A DNA stretch of 64,000 nt from Musa acuminata AAA Group (taxonomy: Eukaryota; Streptophyta; Magnoliopsida; Zingiberales; Musaceae), in contig NC_088338.1 in NCBI RefSeq assembly GCF_036884655.1, forward strand, positions 5,119,501 to 5,183,500, written 5' to 3'. Position 1 is the stretch's first letter. The number at the start of each line of letters is the position of its first letter. Shown here in pieces: positions 26,283 to 36,700 of the stretch. A program made the translations under genes and the position numbers. Under the pieces are notes generated by a model. It did no database searches and was not told the DNA's origin. It worked only from the letters and a program-made list of their open reading frames with translations.

Positions 26283-27029
26283 ATGTGCTCGCTTTGATTC
26301 CCGTGTCTTCTGACGCTTTCTAGATCACGCCGGAACCTGGACCCACAGTGAGTTGGGTCCACTGTCGATTTGAGATGTGGGACCCATTGCTGTCAGCGGT
26401 CGATAGAGCCACCCGTTCCTGAACCGGGTCAAACAGTAAGCGGTCGATCTAGCCCTGAACCGGTTGCTTCCCTTCCTTCGAATTTGGAATCGGAATCGTT
26501 TTTTATTCCGATTCTGAACTGATACGGTCTATTTTAATTTATTATTATTAGTTTTTAGAAAAAATATCTCTCTTAGTTGTCGTTTCTGTGAGTTATTGAA
26601 AGAGACATATTAAGGGAATTTAATCATTTATGTTTTTTTTATTTTTTTACATGTTTGGAATCGCATTGAAATCCTCAATTTTAGTTTTGGTTCTGGAAGA
26701 TTCTAAGAACCGAACCGCTAGAACTTCATTATTGTTCAACTAGTAGCCACCGAACCGTTGACCTTCTTCGATTTTGATTCAAATCGAATTATGATCCAAT
26801 CCATATCTATAGTATTTATCGTTGCATGAAAATAAATAAATTATTAAATAAGTAATTTGTTCCTGCTATCTTTGAGAAAGATGCTTCACTTTCAAGTAAT
26901 AATTAATAAAGTAACTATTACTTTCATTTTTGTATAATACTATCTTTTTTGTCTTTTCTCTATGCATACCTTTTCAAGTTTCTCATTCAAGATTATTATT
27001 TATAACTCTATTTTTATTATTTATAATCC

Positions 27030-27530
27030 GATGAGATCGACGATGATAGAAGGGGAGAATTGACAACAAAGAGTGTAGGCTAGGGGCGATGAGTGATGGG
27101 AGGAGTGGTATGTACGAGGGCAAGCTGAGAGTGATAATCGACGACAAAAAGTAGTGTGGAGCACTTTGTGGGCAATAATTAGTGCTAGCGAGTTATGAGG
27201 AGAGTCGGTAGTAACAATATAGGCAAGTAGTAAAGAGCGATGAGGAGCAAGCTAGGGATAAGAATCGATGATAAGGAGTGGTGGGGGTAGGACGTGAGCA
27301 ATGATCAATAACAACAAGTAATAGGGATAATCTGCGATAATAATGTAAATAATAGCATGAGACAATAGAGGGAGAATTAGGATAGTGATCAACGACAATT
27401 AACGGTAGGGGGAGTCGGTGGTAAGAAACAGTGGGAGATAAGCTAGGGGTGACGATCGACAACATAGAACTATGGGGGCAAGTTAGGGGCGATGATCAAC
27501 AGTAATGACCGATGGGAAGAGTCTAGTAAG
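27030..27530. repeat. Degenerate purine-rich tandem repeat
   Basis: The plus strand repeats loose variants of a block of roughly 45-70 bases built from GCAAGCTAGGGGTGATGATC-like, GACAACAA-like and GTGGTGGGAG-like words, about eight times. Period and copies are irregular. Open frames on the minus strand here are low-complexity Ser/Leu/Tyr/Pro artefacts. Confidence 0.6.
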
Positions 27531-28797
27531 GTGCACACAGGTGAGCGTTACGGAGAATATAAAAAAAGAATAAAAGTATAATTAGAGGGGCTATGAATAT
27601 AATAATATTATTTTATTAAATTTTTAAGAGGTTGTAAATAATAAGAAGGGACTGTGAATAGTAAGCTCTTTCTCATTTGGTGTCTATATTTTTTCTAATA
27701 ACTTAAACGTCCATTGTCGTCATTCGCTACCCATCGCCTTCGTCCGTTGTCTTTCCCTACTGCAAGGCCCCACCTCTTCCACACTACTATTTCTACCCTC
27801 ACACTGTCACCTTTATGTGTTTGCCACCACCCTATCGTGAGACGTCATCACCACCGTTGCCTTCTCCTCTTCACTCTTATAAAGTTCTTCTCCTCTTTTC
27901 TTTTTACACATAATGTAAAAGCGATAAGGCCTTCAGCATAGCAGATGTAGATATTTAGAATATTAGAGGAAAGAGACAATAAATAAAAAAAATAAAAACT
28001 AACGGCACCTGATGAGAAAAACACAAACATAACTTTTTCAAAAAATCATCCCTTTTTATCCATTGTGTGTCTCTTTTGGGTACATATTTGTTAAGAAATT
28101 ATTCAAATTAATTTACCTAATGAGTTTGTATTGTTTTGGTTAGTTAACATATGTTAAATTATCAAAATACAGCAATTCATTAATGACAAGCCATATGATA
28201 AAAATAAAAATGATTAGTGGCTATGTTTAAGCTTGAGAACACTTGTAGATATATTTGAGATTTGGTGACTTAAAACTTGATGTTATTTATTATTTTATTT
28301 TTTTTAGTTCTATCATTTGTCTTTCAAATTGCTCATGAATTCCATTTTTTTTATAGATATAACTTCCAATGAGCATGGTCTACAGGGGATGAGCTTCTGG
28401 AATATACTAAGCTTATGTCACTTGGAATCTTTTAAACCACAATGTAGATCCAATGGCATGCAACCTAAGCGTTCACTGTGTATACAATACTCGGAAGCTT
28501 TGTTCATATTTGGCAGACATCACAAACCAAACCATTTGCTTTCTTCTTTCTGCTGTCTTCTTCACGTGGATTCCTCTACACATGCAGTCTGTTGGTTATA
28601 CTCAACACAATCTGCAAGCAAACAAAGCAGCGATAAGTTTATCCACTACGGGAACACCAGTGCGAAGCACCCCACCATTATCTCGTGGCCTTCAAAGCGT
28701 CCCCGTGACTGTCCAATCCGGACAAACCCGGGTCACGGGCTCCGTATCCCACCGCTATATGTATGGGCACCGATGCCTCTCCCAGTGAGCTATCAGA

Positions 28798-28818
28798 ACC
28801 AGAGAGAGAGAGAGAGTG
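28798..28818. repeat. (GA)n run in the lipid-transfer gene leader
   Basis: A GA dinucleotide run of about 20 bases immediately before the lipid-transfer ATG, so probably within the 5' UTR. GA runs in leaders are common in plant genes. Confidence 0.85.
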
Positions 28819-28824
28819 AGAGCG

Positions 28825-29136
28825 ATGGAGTGGAAGCTTAGGAGCGTGGCGTTGGCCATGGCGGTGGTCCTGGCGGTGGCGTGCACCATGGAGGTGGCGG
28901 CCCAGAGCTTGTGCAAGATGAGCCAGGAGGGGCTGGATGCATGCAGGCCGTGCATCAGCACGGTGAAGCCGGCGGAACAGCCCAGCGACGCCTGCTGCGC
29001 GGCGCTCAAGCAAGCCGACCTGCCCTGCCTCTGCTCCTACAAGAACTCCGTCCTGCTGCCGTACATCGGCATCGACCCCAAGCGCGCCATGCAACTCCCG
29101 GCAAAGTGCAGCATGGCTGCTCCCCAGCAGTGCTGA
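28825..29136 (+). CDS. DIR1-like non-specific lipid-transfer protein, single exon
   Basis: Secreted 103-aa protein of the eight-cysteine lipid-transfer fold, closest to the DIR1 type that carries lipid signals in systemic resistance. An N-terminal signal peptide of about 26 residues (hydrophobic VALAMAVVLAVACTM core, cleavage probably near VAA-QS) is followed by LCKMSQEGLDAC, DACCAALKQADLPCLCSYKN and a C-terminal PAKCSMAAPQQC. That is the C-C-CC-CxC-C-C order, and the tail phrasing matches DIR1 relatives. One extra cysteine is present (CRPC), making nine in the mature part. The ATG at 28825 was chosen over an upstream in-frame GTG. The strong GC bias is usual for monocot genes of this class. 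Confidence 0.92.
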   Translation: MEWKLRSVALAMAVVLAVACTMEVAAQSLCKMSQEGLDACRPCISTVKPAEQPSDACCAALKQADLPCLCSYKNSVLLPYIGIDPKRAMQLPAKCSMAAPQQC

Positions 29137-30515
29137 TGAGATGCTGCAACCCCATTGCTTTGCTTGGTGCTTCTTTTAGGTCTGTGGTGTTTAGGGTTAT
29201 TGTCTTCAGGGCTTGGAATGTGTTCGTCTTGTGTACCATGTCACCGTCGTAGAAGTGCATCTTGTCTTCCTTCGCCTGAGAACTACATGTTGCTGATCAG
29301 GTTATGAGTACGTACCGGTCGAACAAATGCATAAAATGAATCATAACCAAACGACTAATTTAAAGAAGTTGCTCAGTCATAAAACGAAATAGCTTTGCAA
29401 TCATTCGTGTTGATGCAATCACTCAAAGTATGGTAAAATGAATGTGAAACTGGATGGACAAAAAATATAGTGTAACAAAACCAACTCTTTTTTAGAGTGT
29501 AATCTAATGTTAAAGAGTATAAGCTTCGATACCATAAACGGGTTATAAATTGACTCACACTAAGCTTATTTCTAGACTCATGAAAAAACTGACTTGTAGA
29601 CTTATGGCTTATTTCGAGATTATTTTTAAAATACATAGTAGGGGGTGGTGGATAGATTTGGCAAAAACATGAAAGAGTTCATATCACCCACCTCAAGTAC
29701 TTTGGATAGATTGGACGCTACTTGGCACTGATCACTGATGCGAGTCTCATATACCCCCTCACTTTTGCTAGGAATATGACATAGTAGGGGGTGGTGGAGA
29801 AGAAGAAGGCCCATTAAAGAGGAGTACTTTTTTGAGCTGAGATCCGTCCATGCACCTCCACAGTTATTCCCGCCTCCTGGAAAGCCCTACCAGAAGACAA
29901 TTAAGCATGAGCAGAAATAAGACGTTTGACACAATGCCCGTACCTGCTTGCTAGCCCCCCACGGATCCCTAATTCTGTCAGATGAGCTTCCAGGACAGGT
30001 GATTTCCGGGGTGGATGGAACACGGGGATAGGAGGTTAATCTCCACTGTCCTGGTTTTTATCTTTTTGAGCAGATCAAGATGATGTGAGATACTAAGCAT
30101 GTAAACACCGAACTCATAATCCAACAAGAAAAGTCGATAATATCATACCACATCTACTTTAGAGATTCCAATAGCTTCAGTATACAATGCCATAAAGTCA
30201 CAATGGTCACCTGGGTTGGGTTGCAGGCTCTTCATACATCTGACAATAAACCTGCCCATTGGAGGAAGGGGTAGCTCCAGCTCCAGCTACAGCCCCAGCA
30301 TTATGTTTTCAAGTTCAGGTTTGACTATTTCAACCAAGTGGTAATGAAACTAAATGATGATAGATCACCCTAAGCACAACTGAACAGCGTCATGTGCAAT
30401 ATCAATAAAGGATCTTGATTAATTGTTTCGTCGTGAAACTCAGGAGGGGGCTATTTGCCTAATCTCAGGATACATTGCGTACACATCTTTAAGTTACGGT
30501 CAGATTGTAGACTAA

Positions 30516-30546
<31 letters not shown>

Positions 30547-30792
30547 AATATATATATGCTTCACTAAAACCACAGCAAGAAATCTAGGTCTACAAACACA
30601 CCAGGATATCTTTTCACGAAATATAATGGGCCTCCCCAAATAGCAAACCTGCCTCTTCATAATGCAATCTGCTAGCTGTATCACCATGGGGTATATTAAT
30701 AAATTCTAGAGCATGATTTGTTGAATCAATGCCTTGTGTATATTGTGGCGGCATTATGAAACTCTTCAACTATCAAGGTAGCCTCCTGTTCC
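29137..30792. other. Convergent 3' flanks with repeat remnants
   Basis: About 1.65 kb between converging stop codons. It contains the 3' UTRs, the direct-repeat remnant at 29633-29798, and a (TA)n run at about 30524-30555. No protein-coding gene recognised. Confidence 0.55.
29633..29798. repeat. 20-bp direct repeats enclosing a 126-bp segment
   Basis: ACATAGTAGGGGGTGGTGGA occurs at 29633-29652 and again at 29779-29798. The sequence around and between contains phrases such as AGCTTCGATACCATAAACGG and TCTCATATACCCCCTC that resemble decayed plant LTR-type repeats. This could be a tandem duplication or a remnant of a non-autonomous element. Confidence 0.6.
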
Positions 30793-33700
30793 TCATCTGT
30801 CATATGGAAACTCGTTATCGTTTTCCATCACATTGAATGGCTGCGGATGATTACCAGAGCAGTACAAGTACCACATCTTGAAGTATGCCCTCTCCAGATT
30901 AAGAACCTGCAACAGTTTTGATTAGTAGAACTTACAAATAACAACCCTTCAGCAAGATGTGTGCACTTAAAATGCATGTATCTCTGTTATATACGGCCGT
31001 CATTGTGGCTGAGCATAAACATAGACCACTGGAAGTAGAAAGATTCTTCCTGGCAGAAGGAAAAATAATGAAAATGTAAAGAAAAAAAGAAGACTGACTG
31101 GCATTTAACTTACCCATCTCTTGGTGTCAAACAGTGGGCAGGTCATCCTTACAGCCTTTAGCCTATTCGTAAGTGCCTGAAGCTTTGAAGGATTTTCTGC
31201 CAAAGTTACGGCCCTTTCTTCATATTCTTTCAAGCTAATAAGAAAAAAAAACCAAATAATGATATTATAATCAATTGTTATCTTTAAAAACAAGCAAGCT
31301 AGGACTAAGAATAATCACCTATTTACAATCATCTCATCACCAAGTCCAGTGGCTAGACACAGGGAACCAGCCACCCTGGTAGCCATTTTCTCTAAAGGAA
31401 GTGTTATTATTGGCAAACCAGCCCATAACACATCTGTGCCAGTTGTGTGACCATTACAAAGAGGCCTGCACAATTAGAAATGTATCTTAAAAACAATGGC
31501 AAAACTACACTTACAAGTGGACGTATAGCAGAAAAATATAAAAGAAGAATACAGACGTGTCAAGGAATAGGTCAGCTAAAGCACTGCGCCTTATGTGCTC
31601 ATTCTTCACAGCAACATCCGTGAATATGATTTGATCAGGCTTCACTCCCTGAGCAGCAGCATCTGCACATGCAAATCTGTGTAACAACTAGAAGTACATG
31701 TACATAGGCATATGCATGTGTGTGAAAGGGTGTACTTGCATAAATGTCAATGTCTTTCGTCTGTATCTCTAATAAAGATCTATCAAGAGATCATATAAAA
31801 CTGATCATTATATTAGCCCAAGATGAATAACAAGATGGGTTGGCTAGGTAGTATACCCACCTGACAAGTCCTCATTAAGCATATTACCAACCAAAAGTAA
31901 CCTGAAAGATCTATCAAGAGATCATCTAGGCTTCGATGTCAGTAAAACTGACCATTATATTAGCCCAAGATGAATAACAAGTTGGGTTGGCTAGGTAGTA
32001 TACCCACCTGACAAGTCCTCATTAAGCATATTACCAACCAAAAGTAACCTGGGTATATATATATATATATATATACATAATCATTCCTTTTAGCTCAAAC
32101 AGCAAGGCATCCAAGACCATTGATGCCTCCAGCTCTTTAAATTCCTCTGTGGCTTCTTACAGGTGTATATGTCACAGGAAATGACAAATAGGCCCAATGA
32201 TTCAAGTAAACCAAACTTAATAAGAGTGAAAGATTGATATTTCATTCAATTATTTCATTTAGTCGATATAACTCCCATTACGGAATAAAGATGTCTAGGA
32301 TCAATATCTATATTCTTCAAATTGCATTGACACAGAAAAAATGACCATATCTGAGGCAACATGACTGATTAACAGTCATCGACATGAGTTCACAAAATTC
32401 AGGTTGGTGGATCTAAAAGTTGAAAGGTATTAGGTGGATCTAAAATTCTGTATAGGGTTGGGGTGAACAATTTCAGAACTTATGCTGGAGTTAGTGAAAA
32501 TAGTTATAATCTAATCTAATCTACAGGAGATGCACCCTTACAACAAACTATATAATGAAGATACTCACATGCACGCAGCCTTGTCTCACCAGCTGCCGGA
32601 AATCTCAGCAGCCACAGTGCGCTATTTGGAACACGCTTGAGAATATTGCACCTATTCAATTAAATGGTCAGCAGGAAACACAACCTTGGAGCATAAATAG
32701 AAAGAATATTGTGCAGTGCAAAGATGCAAACAAGAAGACACCATGATAGATTAATGACAATCAAACACAACTTTAATCCTAAAGAACCAACAAACGAAGA
32801 TTAACCACATGTGATAAAAGTACCAGGTATTGAATATATCTGGGTCCATCTTGTACAGTTGGTTGAAACATGCGAAAATAAATTTATCTTCTGGTAAACC
32901 ATAATCTGCTCGCTTATGCCGACATACAGGATTCAGAACATCACGATTTTTCTGTTATGTAAGATTTATACAGAGCATAATTAACAGGCTTAACTAACAT
33001 AAAGCATTAGACAGATGGATTTGAAACTTAACCTGTTTATAGTCATTCACAAAATAACAATGAGGAAGATGGACTAGCTTCTCCGAGTAGATTTGTGACA
33101 AATGTGTAGGAGAAACAAACTGCAAGAAAAAAGAAATAAGGATATAACATAGTAACACATCATGAAGTAGAATAAGTAGTTAGATTAGGAAAGGTTGGAA
33201 GAAAGTATCTGTTGTACCTCATCAGTGACTAAGTAGTCAATGTAACTTGCACCTGTGGTCCCTGGAAAACCCATGTAAGAAACCTGGATCGGTGCTGGTT
33301 GCATTGCGAAAATTTCATTCCTTGCACCCTAAATAATCACATTATGTTAACACAAATCAGATGACATAATGCACTTAATCGTAAGACTAAAAATGATGTT
33401 GAGTGATCCATAAGTGCAGATGGGTTGCTTGATGAATTAGCTGGATTAGACTCTAGCATATTCCCTTCATACAAATTGCCCTTCTAAAATTTAGATATAA
33501 GCTTGTATGAACTAACATTTCAAGACCTGTTCCCCATTCTTTTATGTGCCCTATTCATGACTAACTTTCCTCTCGCAGCACTGAAAGCCTCTCTGCTCTC
33601 TCACTCCACTGATTGTCAGCTGTCTACAACAGCATCAACCACAATGAAAGCAACAACCAAGTCATTTTCCATCCACCATCATATCCACAGCAACAACCTG

Positions 33701-36700
33701 ACATCACCACCGTCTTTACTGCTTCCCAGCCCAGATGGGGGTCAACCTCCATGTGATGTCCCTTTCCACACCCAAGATGACTATTTTGGACCTCAACTGC
33801 TCCCTATTTGCCATCACTCAAGAATTGCAACAAATTTATCCTTTCTTTTTTATTTTCTAGTGGGGGTTTTTGATAAAAATTCATTTAATTATGATAAGAC
33901 CCTAAAGTCTTATCGTAGGCTCTGATACCAATTGATAAGACCCTAAAGTCTTATCGTGGAAGAAAGAGGAGAAATGGGGATGATAATGATCTCTTCGAGG
34001 GGATCGGCCTCCTTGATCGCTTCGAGGGGATCAAGGAGGGCCGATCCCCTCGAAGAGATCAAGGAGGGCCGATCCCCTCGAAGTGATGTTAGGACCCTTT
34101 TTATAAGCTTTTGAATAATGTTTATTGAGTCTGGTTAGTCTAGTTGTTTATTGAGTCGATTTGGTTCAGTTAGAGTCAAGTAGAGGTTTATTTAATATTT
34201 ATTTATTATTAGAGTTCAAGTCCTGATGAACTTTGGGTGGAACTCTATAAATAGGGATGTAACTGCTTCTTTTCGGTAATCAATGAAAAATACTATTCTG
34301 TCTTTGGACAAACCCTAGGAGGCCGATCCCCTCGAAGTGATCAAGGAGGGCCGATCCCCTCGAAGAGATCAAGGAGGGCCGATCCCCTCGAAGTGATCAA
34401 GGAGGGCCGATCCCCTCGAAGAGATCAAGGAGGGCCGATCCCCTCGAAGAGATCAAGGAGGGCCGATCCCCTCGAAGCGATCAAGGAGGCCGATCCCCTC
34501 GAAGAGATCATTATCATCCCCATTTCTCCTCTTTCTTCCACGATAAGACTTTAGGGTCTTATCAATTGGTATCAGAGCCTACGATAAGACTTTAGGGTCT
34601 TATCAATTGGTATCAGAGCCTACGATAAGACTTTAGGGTCTTATCAATTGGTATCAGAGCAGCGATCCTCGGCGTTCTCGTTGTAGTTTGTCATCGCGTT
34701 CAAAAAAAAAAAAAAAAAAAAAGGAAAAGAAGAAACACGAGAGGAAGAAGAAGCCGCAGGCACCCCAGCGTCCCCTGCTTCCAGCCAGCCCACTCGCCGC
34801 TGCTTCTCTCCGGCCAGCGCCCACCATCGCCCCGCTTCCCGGCCGGCGACCACCGCCGCCGCTGTTCCCCGGCCAGGAGACGACGCTGCCAACGTCCATC
34901 CCAGCCCTACTACCGCCGCCCGCCTCCCCTTGCGTCGCAGCGCAGCCGCTCGACCTCTCCACCTCGGCGATCGTTGGTGACGCTGCTCCCAACCGCGCCA
35001 CCACCGCTGCCTCTCAACCGCCGCCTGCCTTCCCTTGGGTCGCAGCCGCAGCCGCCGGTTGCCGCAGCCCCTAGTTGCAGCGGTTGCAGAAACAGAGTTC
35101 CTCTGTTGCCGCAGCCCTCGTCGATCGCAGCCGCGCCACCTCCAGCATTCGTCTTCCCCTCCAGCGCTGTCGCCGCCCAGCCGACCCATCACCGCTGCGG
35201 GCCACCGTGCGACGACTGCCGCTCGCCTCCCAGCCGCCGCTCCACCTTGCTCTGCATCCTTTGCAACCGAAACAGAGCACAGACAGCTCACCTTGCTGCC
35301 CTTGTTTCCAGCCGCACCACAGTCGTGGGTCCCCTTGTTGCTGCGAACGCCGGCTGCCGTCACCGTCGCTGCTACTGCCCAGCCAGTGACAACGCTGCTC
35401 GCCGCCCAGCCGTGATCCTCGCAGCCTCTCCCTTACTCTGGTAACAGAAACAAGGTAAATCACCAATTGCCTTTGTTCCCGCAGAGCCACCGTCGATTCC
35501 TATTCTCCACTGCAACCTCAACCCCGGCCACTTCAACGCTGCCTCTCTCTTGTTCTGCCTCCGCTGCTACAGTTGTTGGTTGCCATCACCGCAGCCTCAA
35601 CCCGGCTGCTCGGCGATTGCTTCCTTAGGTCACAGCAGCCACATCAACGCAGTCAGCAGCCACATCAACGCAGTCACCTTCCAACCCCGGCACTCTCACC
35701 CCACGCAACGATAGAAACAGGGCAGCTACTCTTCTTCCAACGCAGCGACCGCAGCACTGCCCTTGGCGTCCACCTCCTCGGAAACTTCGCATTGACAGTG
35801 TTGATGCCCTTGACCGACACCAAAAATAGAAGTTGAGATTACAGATTTGTAGTCTTACGCAATGGCCACTGATAACTCGGTGAAAGCACAAATAGAAGCA
35901 TTGGAAATTAGAATTGAGAACCGGTTACAAGAAGTACTTAATGATTTTAAAAAGGACTTACTGGGGAGCCTTAGTAAATTTCAACAAGGTGGGAGCTCAA
36001 GTTCTATGTTGCACAGATCTGAAAATACAGGAAAAGGGCCCCAAGATTATGACACAAATTACTCACACATGAAGATGGAATTTCCGAGATGGAAAGATGG
36101 AGATCCGACCAATTGGATCTCTAAGGCAGAAAAGTTTTTTCATCTTTACAGAACCCCAGAAGAATCCAAGGTAGAAGTGGCCTCAATCCAACTCGAGAGA
36201 GATGCACTCCAGTGGTACGATTGGTATGAAACTTTTCACGGAGTTCCTTCGTGGGAGCAGTTCAAAAGAGGGCTTCTTGTTCGCTTTGGCCCATCTGAAT
36301 ATGAGAATGTTGATTGCCAGCTCGCCAAAATTTGTCAGACTTCTACAGTGTTAGAATATCATAGTAGGTTTGAAAGATTATCAAATCAAGCTAGAGATTG
36401 GTCAGACCGACAACTTCTGGATACATTTATTGAAGGGCTTATTCCAGAGATCCGGTGTGAAGTTAAGGCTCGTCAACCCCGTACTATGATAGCTGCGATC
36501 TCATTTGCAAATCTACATGAGAAAAAAATTATCAAGGAAAGATCAGTAAGGGGTTTGTACTATGATGAAAAATGGAGTATGGAGCACGAATGTAAACAAG
36601 GGCAACATCTGATGATTGAGCCAATTAGAGAGGAACCGAAAGCAGAAGAGTTGGACTCCGATTATGAAGGTATGGAAACTGATGAAGATATTGAAGCCAT

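Larger units (their letters stand above)
26283..28824. other. Intergenic region between the small HSP and lipid-transfer genes
   Basis: 2.5 kb without a convincing gene. It has AT-rich filler from about 26500 to 27030 with repeated AACCGAACCG-like words, the degenerate purine-rich repeat listed separately, a T/C-rich stretch at 27700-27900, and AT-rich DNA to 28550. The last about 100 bases lead into the lipid-transfer gene and end in a GA microsatellite. Confidence 0.5.
34087..34646 (+). repeat. 5' LTR (560 bp)
   Basis: Begins TGTTAGGACCC and ends GGGTCTTATCA (imperfect terminal inverted repeats). It has a TATA box TATAAATAG at 34246-34254, seven units of a 28-bp minisatellite with core GGCCGATCCCCTCGAAG at about 34319-34510, and the terminal triplicated palindrome. 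Confidence 0.93.

Noticed and set aside
28317..28841. 174-aa frame upstream of the lipid-transfer gene
   Set aside because: No recognisable domain, overlaps the lipid-transfer leader, and two other frames are equally open. Probably chance.
33503..33925. 140-aa Ser/Thr-rich frame in SEC intron 20
   Set aside because: Runs into the retroelement's left end and has no similarity I can recognise; chance frame.
33960..34520. CRISPR-like array from the regularly spaced 28-bp units
   Set aside because: Units are directly adjoining with no unique spacers and lie inside plant LTRs. It is a minisatellite.
34974..35490. Overlapping open frames over 100 aa on both strands in GC-rich DNA
   Set aside because: All frames are Pro/Ala/Ser- or Arg-rich low complexity, produced by GC bias in the retroelement leader. 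No domain or conserved start.
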